From Nocardia seriolae NBRC 15557 (lineage in GTDB: Bacteria > Actinomycetota > Actinomycetes > Mycobacteriales > Mycobacteriaceae): DNA of 39,958 nt. The notes beneath the pieces were generated by a model. The model was not told the DNA's origin. It made no database searches and worked only from the letters and a program-made list of their open reading frames with translations. Every line of letters begins with the position of its first letter. Positions within the stretch are counted from its first letter, which is position 1. Shown here in pieces: positions 1 through 6,562 of the stretch. The translations under genes and the position numbers were made by a program. The stretch covers positions 1-39,958 of the forward strand of contig NZ_BJWY01000067.1 in assembly GCF_007990715.1 (NCBI RefSeq), written 5' to 3'.

Positions 1-103
1 GCTCCCACAGGAACTTGATGTCGCCACGGCGCGCCGCCAGCTTCACGGCACGGTCGTGCAATTCCTTGGTGGGCAAGCTTTCCAGATCCGCGATTTCGGC
101 CAT
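1..103 (-). CDS. 5' end of an unidentified conserved protein (cut by window edge)
   Basis: The reverse strand opens with ATG at 103 and stays open to the window edge, giving about 34 residues that begin MAEIADLESLPTKELHDRAV and continue with a basic stretch and an aromatic end (FLWE). The composition is protein-like and typical of a short actinobacterial helical protein, but I do not recognise the family. There is no Shine-Dalgarno sequence; a TACAGT element 7 nt upstream suggests a leaderless transcript. It is divergent from the DUF488 gene, and the two starts are only 22 bp apart, so they must share a very compact promoter region. The function is unknown. Confidence 0.6.
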   Translation of the reverse strand, partial: MAEIADLESLPTKELHDRAVKLAARRGDIKFLWE

Positions 104-110
104 GGCCTCG

Positions 111-116
111 ACTGTA
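111..116 (-). promoter_or_regulatory. -10 element (TACAGT) of a leaderless promoter
   Basis: TACAGT on the reverse strand, with 7 nt between it and the ATG at 103 and no ribosome binding site. It fits the TANNNT rule seen at ten other genes in this window. Confidence 0.5.
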
Positions 117-125
117 ATGGAGCCC

Positions 126-512
126 ATGACGCAGCAACCGAGGTACCGGGTCAAGCGCGTGTACGACGCCCCCGACGCGGCCGACGGCCGCCGGGTGCTG
201 GTGGACCGGCTCTGGCCGCGCGGGATCAGCAAACAGGCGGCTGAGATCGACGAGTGGGCCAAGGATGTGACCCCGTCGAATGAACTGCGCAAATGGTTCC
301 ATGCGGATCCACAGACACGCCGTGCCGAGTTCGAACGGAAGTATCGAATCGAACTCGAGCAGGAGGTGGCGCGCGAGGGGCTGCGGCGTTTGCGCCAACA
401 GGCCGCCGAGGGGCCGTTGACGCTGGTCACGGCCACAAAGGAGCCCGAACGCAGCCATGTCCCGGTGTTGGTCGATGAATTGCACGAAACACCCAGAGCG
501 GACAGGCGTTAA
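126..512 (+). CDS. DUF488 family protein
   Basis: About 128 residues. The N-terminal VKRVYDAP, then DGRRVLVDRLWPRG and the central EIDEWAKDVTPS with ELRKWF are the hallmark blocks of DUF488 (YeaO-like), and the C-terminal half has the expected VTATKEPERSHVPVLVDEL segment. Family members are small cytoplasmic proteins of poorly defined function. The reading frame is open further upstream, but homology starts at RYRVKRV, so ATG 126 is preferred; ATG 117 is possible. The region upstream of 117 is occupied by the divergent gene, which argues against a longer form. The family call is firm; the biochemical role is unknown. Confidence 0.8.
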   Translation: MTQQPRYRVKRVYDAPDAADGRRVLVDRLWPRGISKQAAEIDEWAKDVTPSNELRKWFHADPQTRRAEFERKYRIELEQEVAREGLRRLRQQAAEGPLTLVTATKEPERSHVPVLVDELHETPRADRR

Positions 513-620
513 CGCGATCTTCACCAATGCGCCCGACAGTCGGGGAGCCGGATCGCGATTTCGGCGGTAGCGTCGGGGGTGCGGGCCGCGTAGGTGTGGT
601 TCGTACGGGAGGTCCTGATC

Positions 621-686
621 GTGACTGAGCAACTCAGTGCGAGGGGGCCGGCACCCGGCCCTCGGGTCGTAAGACCCCAAGGCTGA
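621..686 (+). CDS. Possible 21-codon upstream ORF in the phoH2 leader
   Basis: GTG at 621 follows a GGGAGG-like sequence near 608-613 and runs for 21 codons to TGA at 684-686, in the same frame as phoH2. The peptide is rich in Gly, Pro and Arg and resembles nothing I know. It spans the first two hairpins of the leader, so its translation would compete with them. It may be a regulatory leader peptide or chance; in mycobacteria a small gene called phoAT lies upstream of phoH2, but I see no sequence evidence that this is the same. Confidence 0.25.
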   Translation: MTEQLSARGPAPGPRVVRPQG

Positions 687-723
687 CCGGCCCAGCGAGA
701 ACGCTCGCGCGGTGTCGCGCGAG
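641..723 (+). promoter_or_regulatory. Structured 5' leader of phoH2: three consecutive hairpins
   Basis: Three inverted repeats lie in a row. GGGCCGG (645-651) pairs with CCGGCCC (655-661). GGGTC (664-668) pairs with GACCC (673-677) across a GTAA loop of the GNRA type. CTCGCGC (704-710) pairs perfectly with GCGCGAG (717-723). The last ends 5 nt before the AAAGGAG ribosome binding site of phoH2. This looks like a folded leader able to act on translation or transcription; I match it to no known riboswitch or RNA family. Confidence 0.45.
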
Positions 724-740
724 TGGCAAAGGAGCCCACC

Positions 741-2141
741 GTGACTGATGCACGCTCCGTTTCCGCTCCCACCCGGGATGCAGGCTCTGACCAGGGCCTT
801 CGCACCACAGCAAAGGGGGCACGCGCCTCGCAGTCGTCCGAATCCGGACCGAAAACCTTCGTTGTCGATACGTCGGTGCTGCTGTCCGACCCTTGGGCGC
901 TGATCCGCTTCGGTGAGCACCACGTGGTGCTGCCGCTGGTCGTGATCAGCGAACTCGAGGCCAAACGCCATCACCACGAACTCGGCTGGTTCGCTCGCGA
1001 GGCACTGCGCATGCTGGACGACATGCGTCTGGCACACGGTCGGCTCGATCAGCGGGTGCCGGTCGGCACCCAGGGCGGGACGCTCCAGGTGGAGTTGAAC
1101 CACACCGACCCGGCGGTACTGCCCCTCGGATTCCGCACGGACACCAATGATTCCCGGATCCTGGCCTGCGCGCTCAACCTGGCCGCCGAGGGTCAGCGGG
1201 TCACGCTGGTGTCCAAGGACATTCCGCTGCGGGTCAAGGCGAGCGCGGTCGGCCTGCGGGCCGAGGAGTATCACGCACAGGATGTCGTCACCTCCGGGTG
1301 GACCGGCATGGTGGAGCTCGAGGTGGCCACCGCCACCGTCGACAAGCTCTACGCCGACACCGTCATCGATCTCGACGAAGCGCGGGGCATGCTCTGTCAC
1401 ACCGGCATTCGCATGCTCAGCCCGCGCGGCAGCGCGCTGGCCCGGGTGACGCCGGACAAGCGGGTGCAGTTGGTCCGCGGCGACCGCGAGGCGTTCGGGC
1501 TGCACGGGCGCTCGGCCGAACAGCGCATCGCGCTGGATCTGCTGCTGGACGAGAGCATCGGCATCGTCTCGCTCGGCGGGCGGGCCGGCACCGGCCAGTC
1601 CGCGTTCGCGCTGACCGCCGGGCTCGAGGCCGTGCTGGAACGGCGCACGCATCGGAAGGTGGTGGTGTTCCGGCCGCTCTACGCGGTGGGCGGACAGGAG
1701 CTCGGCTATCTGCCGGGCTCCGAGAGCGAGAAGATGGGGCCGTGGGCGCAGGCCGTCTTCGACACCCTCGACGGGCTGGCCAGCCCGGAGGTGATGGAGG
1801 AGGTGCAGGCGCGCGGCATGCTGGAAGTGCTGCCGCTCACCCACATTCGCGGACGCTCGCTGCACGATTCCTTCGTGATCGTGGACGAGGCACAGTCGCT
1901 GGAACGCAATGTGCTGCTCACGGTGCTGAGCCGGTTGGGCAGCGGGTCGCGGGTGGTGCTCACCCACGACGTGGCCCAGCGCGACAACCTGCGGGTCGGT
2001 CGGCACGACGGCGTGGCCGCCGTGATCGAGAAGCTCAAGGGGCATCCGCTGTTCGCGCACGTCACCCTCACCCGCAGTGAGCGGTCGCCGATCGCGGCGC
2101 TGGTCACCGAGATGCTGGAGGAGTTCGGGCCCAACTCCTGA
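741..2141 (+). CDS. phoH2: PhoH2-type PIN-PhoH protein (RNA helicase/ribonuclease family), Walker A Lys replaced
   Basis: 466 residues. After a Ser/Thr-rich leader comes a PIN domain (about residues 38-175) with the acidic pattern FVVDTS (D43), ISELEAKR, DTNDSRILA and SKDIPLR. The C-terminal PhoH ATPase domain (about 255-466) has Walker B VIVDEAQS and the conserved VLTHDVAQRDNLR and TLTRSERSPIAALV blocks. In mycobacteria PhoH2 couples ATP-dependent RNA unwinding to PIN ribonuclease cleavage. The oddity is Walker A: GRAGTGQS, with CAG (1596-1598, residue 286) where AAG for the catalytic Lys is expected. GTG 741 is chosen because AAAGGAG lies 6 nt upstream; GTG 723 lies inside the leader hairpin. 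A strong terminator follows. Confidence 0.9.
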   Translation: MTDARSVSAPTRDAGSDQGLRTTAKGARASQSSESGPKTFVVDTSVLLSDPWALIRFGEHHVVLPLVVISELEAKRHHHELGWFAREALRMLDDMRLAHGRLDQRVPVGTQGGTLQVELNHTDPAVLPLGFRTDTNDSRILACALNLAAEGQRVTLVSKDIPLRVKASAVGLRAEEYHAQDVVTSGWTGMVELEVATATVDKLYADTVIDLDEARGMLCHTGIRMLSPRGSALARVTPDKRVQLVRGDREAFGLHGRSAEQRIALDLLLDESIGIVSLGGRAGTGQSAFALTAGLEAVLERRTHRKVVVFRPLYAVGGQELGYLPGSESEKMGPWAQAVFDTLDGLASPEVMEEVQARGMLEVLPLTHIRGRSLHDSFVIVDEAQSLERNVLLTVLSRLGSGSRVVLTHDVAQRDNLRVGRHDGVAAVIEKLKGHPLFAHVTLTRSERSPIAALVTEMLEEFGPNS

Positions 2142-2162
2142 GGCCCCTCGACAGGTAGGACC

Positions 2163-2203
2163 CGCCCGGCCGGAGAGCGACTCGCCCTCCGGCCGGGCGT
2201 TTG
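2163..2203 (+). terminator. Intrinsic terminator after phoH2
   Basis: A perfect 13-bp stem: CGCCCGGCCGGAG (2163-2175) with CTCCGGCCGGGCG (2187-2199), followed by TTTG. Confidence 0.8.
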
Positions 2204-2286
2204 CTCGGCGTGTGTTTCAACCCGCTGGCGGCAGGGTAGTTTTCGGGGAAATTTCCTGCTCGGCCGCACTTTCGGGAGGATGGAAC

Positions 2287-2793
2287 ATGCATCACTTCGC
2301 TCGACGCACGGCTGGCCTCATCGCGGCGCTCGCGGTCGTGACCGCACTCGGCGCGGGTTGCGACAAGGACAAGGACAAGAACTCGGCGTCGGCCACGACC
2401 ACCACGGCCGCCGCGACCGAGACCCACACCGCGGAGACCAAGATCTCGACCCCGAACGGTGAGATCACCGTCGCGGGCGGGGTACTGGAGAAGTACAACC
2501 AGATGGGCGGGGCCACCAGTCCGCTCGGCATGCCCACCGGCCCGGCCAAGGACGCGCCCGACGGCGGCATGGTGCAGGAGTTCGACGGCGGCGCGATCTA
2601 CTCCAGCCCGACCCACGGCACCCACGTGGTGTGGGGCGAGATCCGCAAGGCGTGGGAGGAAAACGGCGGCGCCACCGGCAAACTCGGCTACCCGACCAGC
2701 GACGAGTTCGATATCGCGGGCGGCAAGCAGAGCGATTTCAGCGGCGGCTCCATCACCTGGATCGACAACAAGACCACCGTCACCGAGAAGTAG
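2287..2793 (+). CDS. LGFP-repeat lipoprotein
   Basis: 168 residues. The N-terminus has basic residues, a hydrophobic stretch and the lipobox LGAGC, so it should be exported and lipid-anchored. A charged, Thr/Ala-rich linker follows, then two LGFP-type repeats (one around TSPLGMPTGPAKD, one around GKLGYPTSDE, each followed by an FxGG-type strand). LGFP repeats occur in actinobacterial envelope proteins and are thought to bind or anchor to the mycolate/arabinogalactan wall. The start at ATG 2287 is supported by GGGAGGA just upstream. It stands alone between the phoH2 terminator and the desaturase promoter. A structural envelope role is inferred. Confidence 0.85.
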   Translation: MHHFARRTAGLIAALAVVTALGAGCDKDKDKNSASATTTTAAATETHTAETKISTPNGEITVAGGVLEKYNQMGGATSPLGMPTGPAKDAPDGGMVQEFDGGAIYSSPTHGTHVVWGEIRKAWEENGGATGKLGYPTSDEFDIAGGKQSDFSGGSITWIDNKTTVTEK

Positions 2794-2893
2794 CGCGAGC
2801 GGTCCGGGGCGCTCTCGTGTCGTCCCGGATCCGGCCGATTCCATAGCCGATTCGAATACTTCGCGAAGGTCCCCACATTTGCCCGAATGCCGC

Positions 2894-2899
2894 TAGGTT
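2894..2899 (+). promoter_or_regulatory. -10 element (TAGGTT) of a leaderless promoter
   Basis: TAGGTT with 6 nt between it and GTG 2906, and no ribosome binding site. Confidence 0.5.
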
Positions 2900-2905
2900 G
2901 TTCGC

Positions 2906-3763
2906 GTGCAGAACGGACTGGCCGATCGGGACCTGCTCGCCTCGCTCGAGGGCGAGGTGGAAGCCAACCTCGCGCGGCATATCGCCGCCGCCCCGGAGTG
3001 GCAGCCCCACGACTACGTGCCGTGGGACGACGGCCGCAACTTCGCGTTCCTCGGCGGAACCGATTGGGACCCGGCGCAATCCGAGCTCAGCGAGGTCGCC
3101 AAGACCGCGCTCACGGTGAGCGTGCTGATCGCCGACAATCTGCCCGCCTACCACCGCGAGCTCGGCAAATACCTGCGCACCGGCCACTGGTGGCGCTGGG
3201 TCGGCCGCTGGACCGCGGAGGAGAACCGGCACGAGATCCTCATCCGCAACTACCTCATGGTCACCCGCTCGGTCGACCCGGTCGAACTCGAGCGGATGCG
3301 CATGGCGCACATGACCACCGGCTTCCGCCGCCCGCCCATGCACCTGCTCGACGTGCTCGCCGCCGCCGCCTTCGAAGAGGCCGCCGCCGCCGTCCGTCAC
3401 CGCACCACCGCGCGCCTGGCCGACAATGTCATCGTCGCCACCATCGCCGACCGCCTCGCCGCCGACGACGAACTCCAGACCGTCTTCTGCGCCAACCTGA
3501 TCGCCGCAGCCCTCGACCTGGCCCCCGACCAGACCGTCCGCGCCATCGCCGACCGCATCGCCGACTTCCACGTCCCCGTGGTCCAACTCGCCGACGGGCG
3601 CACCAGCGACGAGGTCCTCGCCGAAGCGGGTATCTACGACTCCGCCCGCGAACCCGAACTCGTCTTCACGCCCCTGCTCGAGCAGTGGAACATCTTCACC
3701 CGCACCGACTTCGGCGACGAGGGCGAAAAAGCCCGCGCCGAACTCGCCCACCTCCGCCCCTGA
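2906..3763 (+). CDS. DesA2-type acyl-ACP desaturase homologue with altered diiron site
   Basis: 285 residues, the usual length of the mycobacterial DesA family (soluble four-helix-bundle acyl-ACP desaturases). Recognisable blocks are HDYVPWDDGRNFAFLGG, DNLPAYHREL, the diiron helix GRWTAEENRHE (E106 and H109) and FEE (E158). Three positions differ from the canonical ligand set of plant acyl-ACP desaturases. The first Glu is A76 (IADNLP where TEDNLP or TEEALP is usual). The second ExxH is D188-x-x-Q191 (DDELQ), losing the His. E106, H109 and E158 remain. Linkage to phoH2 matches the desA2-phoH2 neighbourhood in mycobacteria, which supports orthology. It may be a non-canonical or non-catalytic partner in mycolate or fatty-acid metabolism. 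It is probably leaderless from GTG 2906. Confidence 0.82.
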   Translation: MQNGLADRDLLASLEGEVEANLARHIAAAPEWQPHDYVPWDDGRNFAFLGGTDWDPAQSELSEVAKTALTVSVLIADNLPAYHRELGKYLRTGHWWRWVGRWTAEENRHEILIRNYLMVTRSVDPVELERMRMAHMTTGFRRPPMHLLDVLAAAAFEEAAAAVRHRTTARLADNVIVATIADRLAADDELQTVFCANLIAAALDLAPDQTVRAIADRIADFHVPVVQLADGRTSDEVLAEAGIYDSAREPELVFTPLLEQWNIFTRTDFGDEGEKARAELAHLRP

Positions 3764-3876
3764 CCCCGCTCCCGCGCCTCCAAGCTCTTCCTCGAAGGCG
3801 AGCCCGCCCCCCGGCCAACGTATGGCCGGACCGACGGTGCAACCCTGCGAATAGGCGCAGAGCGCGGTCCGATGCC

Positions 3877-3914
3877 GACGCCCGCCGCGAATACGCGGCG
3901 GGCGTCGCGCTTTT
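3877..3914 (+). terminator. Intrinsic terminator after the desaturase gene
   Basis: A 13-bp perfect stem, GACGCCCGCCGCG (3877-3889) with CGCGGCGGGCGTC (3894-3906) around an AATA loop, followed by GCGCTTTT. Confidence 0.8.
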
Positions 3915-3920
3915 CGGCCG

Positions 3921-4214
3921 TCAGCCTTTCGCCTCGTACCTCAGCAGCACCGCACCCCCGGGGAAGGTCCGGTTCTCGACCAACCGCAACCGAATGTGCG
4001 ACGGCAGCCCCGGAAAGAACGGCGTCCCGCCGCCCACCGCGGTGGGGTGCACCACGATCAAGAACTCGTCCACCAGCCCCGCCCGCACCAACGGCGCCGC
4101 CACCGTCGCCCCCGCAACTTCCAAGAGCCCCTCGGTCTCAGCCTTCAGCCGTTTCGCGACCTCGACGACGTCCCCCGTTCGAGCCGAGAGTTCCACCCCA
4201 CCGAAGATCGCCAT
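3921..4214 (-). pseudogene. C-terminal remnant of a RibD/dihydrofolate-reductase-like protein
   Basis: The last ~95 residues of a YyaP/RibD_C-type protein are readable: EVAKRLKAE, EVAGATVAAPLVRAGLVDE, then the strand IVVHPTAVGGGTPFF and a final LLRYE. In the family (about 180-200 residues) this is the C-terminal half of a Rossmann-like, NADPH-binding reductase fold. The N-terminal half, with the NADPH-binding start, is absent: upstream of about 4214 the frame encodes unrelated Arg/His/Pro-rich sequence. ATG 4214 could start a 97-residue peptide, but it would lack half the fold. It is treated as a pseudogene in a stretch of broken genes. Confidence 0.7.
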
Positions 4215-4297
4215 GGCCACTTGGTCTTCGCTTGCGCCGCGCTGGCCGGTCCGGTCGGCGCAACCAGCGGCGGGAAAGGATGGTCCCGCGGTGGGCG

Positions 4298-4619
4298 TCA
4301 GCCGATGATGTTGATGAGTTTTCCGGTGAGGTCGTAACGCACAGTTTTGGTATCGGAGTGAGGGAGTGGTCGACCCAGAGGTTGACCTCGATGACAGGCG
4401 GGGGGTCCTTCGGCATCTGCCCAACATCTATCGAGGTGATCAAGCCGCCGGGCACGCCCGCATCATTGAGCGCGGTGTCGTGCACCTTCACCAAGACCTA
4501 GGGTGAGACCGAGTCACGTCTGAACACGCCCTGCGATATCTGTTCGGGGGCGAGACCCCGACTGATCACGCTCGCCGTAACGGTGTGGGTTTGCGGGTCA
4601 CATTCTGTGAAGTTAGATG
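4298..4619 (-). pseudogene. Disrupted unidentified coding sequence
   Basis: The reverse strand reads as plausible protein in pieces. NFTECDPQTHTVTAS leads through GLAPEQISQGVFRRDS to an in-frame TAG at 4498-4500. The same frame continues with KVHDTALNDAGVPGG and PPVIEVNLWVDHSLTPIP. Near 4350 the reading must shift one base to give KTVRYDLTGKLINIIG and a TGA at 4298-4300. No good start codon is seen. I do not recognise the family. The two independent lesions suggest a decayed gene. The coding evidence is composition only, so confidence is modest. Confidence 0.4.
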
Positions 4620-4701
4620 ATCCTCACGTGGCGTTCCGAACCGGCACTACGTGCCGAAGTCCAACGTGCAGTGGCACATCGGGCATCGCCGCTCGCTCCA
4701 A

Positions 4702-5196
4702 TCAATCGCAGAAACCAGCCAGGGAGTTGCGCCGACAGTCCAGCGGGAACCCGGGACCCATGCCGCTCGCTGGGCTGATTCGGGGGCGGCGATAGTGCCG
4801 CTTCGGTTCTCGGTTGTGGTGGACGGTGAGATCCCGGCCGGTGTCGGGGAGCACGTGTCCGTGTTCGCATCGCAGTGTCGCGCGCACCGTGGCGCCGCAG
4901 TCGGTGTGGGTGACGGTCAAGGGCGGGCCTGCCGGGCTCGCCAAATGCTTGTCGCCCCACTGCATCAGGGCGGTCAGGACCGGTTGCAGTTCGCGACCGG
5001 CTGGGGTGAGCCGGTATTCGTGGCGGGTGCGTGCGCCTGGTTCGCGGTACTCGACGCGTTCGAGGACTCCCGCCTGTGTGAGTCCGCGCAGGCGCGCGAC
5101 CAGGATCGCCCGGGAGGCGCCCGTCGCCTCTTGGATCGCGTCGAAGCGCCGCACTCCGAGGGACCACCCTCCTCCCGCACTGCCGAGCGCCCCAGG
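4702..5196 (-). pseudogene. HxlR-family regulator lacking its N-terminus
   Basis: Readable features are the second half of the HxlR winged helix (VRRFDAIQEATGASRAILVA with RLRGLTQAGVLERVEY), the wing ending HEYRLTPAGREL, and the C-terminal LTALMQWGDKHL with a Cys-containing tail. HxlR proteins are dimeric redox- or ligand-responsive regulators of about 110-160 residues. Here the first helices are missing: upstream of VRRFD the frame gives ALGSAGGGWSLG, which looks like the usual GGRWSLLVLRE...LG segment with an internal deletion, then a TAG at 5197-5199. GTG 5154 could start a protein without the first DNA-binding helices. It is probably non-functional. It abuts the PaaI fragment, as if one deletion removed the end of one gene and the start of the other. 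Confidence 0.65.
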
Positions 5197-5212
5197 CTAC
5201 CCCCCGAATCGA

Positions 5213-5419
5213 TCACCGAGCGGCAAGCCCTGGAGCGGCGCAGGCGAAGACGACCTCTCCCGCTTCGACGGCGAACAGCCGGAAGTTCATCAGCTCGCCG
5301 ATCGGCGCGCCCGAGGTCTCCTCCCGCATCCACGCGGTGAGGAATTCCAGTCCCGAGCGGTCGCGACCGTCGGAGGCGGTGGCGTGCGGATCGCGCCATG
5401 ACACCGTCTTGGTTCGGAT
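5213..5419 (-). pseudogene. N-terminal fragment of a PaaI-type thioesterase
   Basis: The sequence RTKTVSWRDPHATA, SGLEFLTAWM, APIGELMNFRL and EAGEVVFACA matches the N-terminal third of hotdog-fold PaaI-like thioesterases. In those, this is followed by the HPxGxVHGG active-site helix, which is absent: the frame stops at 5213, about 68 residues in. No ATG or GTG sits at the expected start; ATC occupies that place at 5419. Intact relatives are about 140-160 residues and hydrolyse acyl-CoA thioesters. The missing active site and start make this a pseudogene. Confidence 0.6.
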
Positions 5420-5676
5420 TTCGCCGGCGGCCGGCCCGGGCGGGGTGCTCGTGGTTCCTAGCTGAAGGTCAACGACCCCAAGGCATCTCAAGGCCGTGCA
5501 GTGTCGTCCGCACATGCCGAGTGCCGAGTGGCACAAAATTCGCAACGAAATCAGCGCGGCCCTTGTCGGCCTCGATCTCTCGACGATCGCTTCGATTCCG
5601 CTTCCATGCTTGACCTGTTCACTCTTACCCACGCCGCTAACCTCATCCGGGACGGGGGTATCGGTCAGGGAGCGGG

Positions 5677-6213
5677 ATGAGTTCACCAGTGGGGCAGGGC
5701 AGATGGTGAGATCTGATCGAGCAGATCGCCGCGCAGAAGCGACGACTGCTGCATACGAGCGATCTGGAAGAGGGCAGTCATCCGAATCCCGGTGCGACAG
5801 AGCAACAACTGGCTGCCGCTGAGCAGCGGCTCGGCCGCCCTTTGGGCCCCCAGCTTCGGGAACCACTTTCGGTAGCCGACGGCTGGGACCACTTTCATCT
5901 GTTCGACTCGTTGCTCGGCACCGCCGAGATCGGTGTCGGTCGACGCTGGGAATCGGGGGTCGAGTCTGCGCAGATCTGGTTCGAGACAGAAAAATGGGAT
6001 GAACAGATCGGTGCGTGCACCGGCGCTGCGGATTATCAGCACGTGGTCGCTAGCGACAACGGGTATTTCGCCACGGCCTTCGTGTTCGTAGGTGATGTGG
6101 ACGAGCTCCCTGCGGGCTCCGTCCTCGAGCTGCCGACAGAAGGTGACGACATCTATCCGGACTTGTACAGCTACCTGGTCGTCAGAGTGGACGAGATCAC
6201 GAAGTACACGTAG
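5677..6213 (+). pseudogene. SMI1/KNR4 (SUKH) family protein interrupted by TGA at codon 11
   Basis: ATG 5677 has AGGGAG 4 nt upstream and reads MSSPVGQGRW, then TGA (5707-5709), then 167 further codons in the same frame. The downstream part begins DLIEQIAAQKRRLL and carries the SUKH pattern ATEQQLAAAEQRLGRPL, SVADGW and a C-terminal LVVRVDEIT. SUKH proteins are often immunity proteins of polymorphic toxin systems, or hypothetical. Without the TGA the gene would be 178 codons. The only in-frame restart, TTG 5842, removes the start of the domain. Base composition is less GC-rich than the neighbours, which suggests acquisition. No partner toxin is seen. A recent nonsense mutation or a sequencing error are both possible. 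Confidence 0.65.
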
Positions 6214-6295
6214 GCAGGGGAACGGGCGCTGTCGCCTTGATCCACCCGGTCCGACGCCCAGCGAATCGCCGAAGGAAGATCGGTTCCAAGGTCGC

Positions 6296-6550
6296 GTGTC
6301 GATCGGTGATCGGCTTCGACTGCTCCGAATCGGAGGTCGGTCCGTCGGATATCTGCGCACCGACGTGTCAGGCGTCCAGCAGGCGTGGGATGCGGAGCAG
6401 ATTCGTGAGCTGGCTCGCAGGCATCGCTACGACTTCGCGGCGATCACGGTGTACGACCCCGCGACCGGGCAGCCGCCGCTTGCATTGCTGCGTCGCCGCC
6501 GCAATCAACTCGGTGGCAAGGCGGGGTGGTTGGGCGTCGGCGGGCACTGA
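6296..6550 (+). CDS. Small protein resembling the N-terminal segment of serine-recombinase-like proteins
   Basis: 84 residues from GTG 6296. The core GYLRTDVSG, then WDAEQIRELARRHRYDFA and ITVYD, resembles short actinobacterial proteins that look like the first strands and helix of a resolvase catalytic domain (GYxRxDxSG...Q). There is no downstream catalytic or DNA-binding part, and the tail is basic. The start is uncertain: the frame is open upstream and there is no clear ribosome binding site. It lies 12 bp before xseA on the same strand. The function is unknown; a fragment of an old recombinase or a stand-alone small protein are both possible. Confidence 0.45.
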   Translation: MSIGDRLRLLRIGGRSVGYLRTDVSGVQQAWDAEQIRELARRHRYDFAAITVYDPATGQPPLALLRRRRNQLGGKAGWLGVGGH

Positions 6551-6562
6551 CAGAATCGGGCG

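Noticed and set aside
5496..5676. A possible small gene upstream of the SUKH ORF
   Set aside because: The frame is open but has no ribosome binding site and no recognisable domain, and it runs on through the SUKH gene in a wrong frame.
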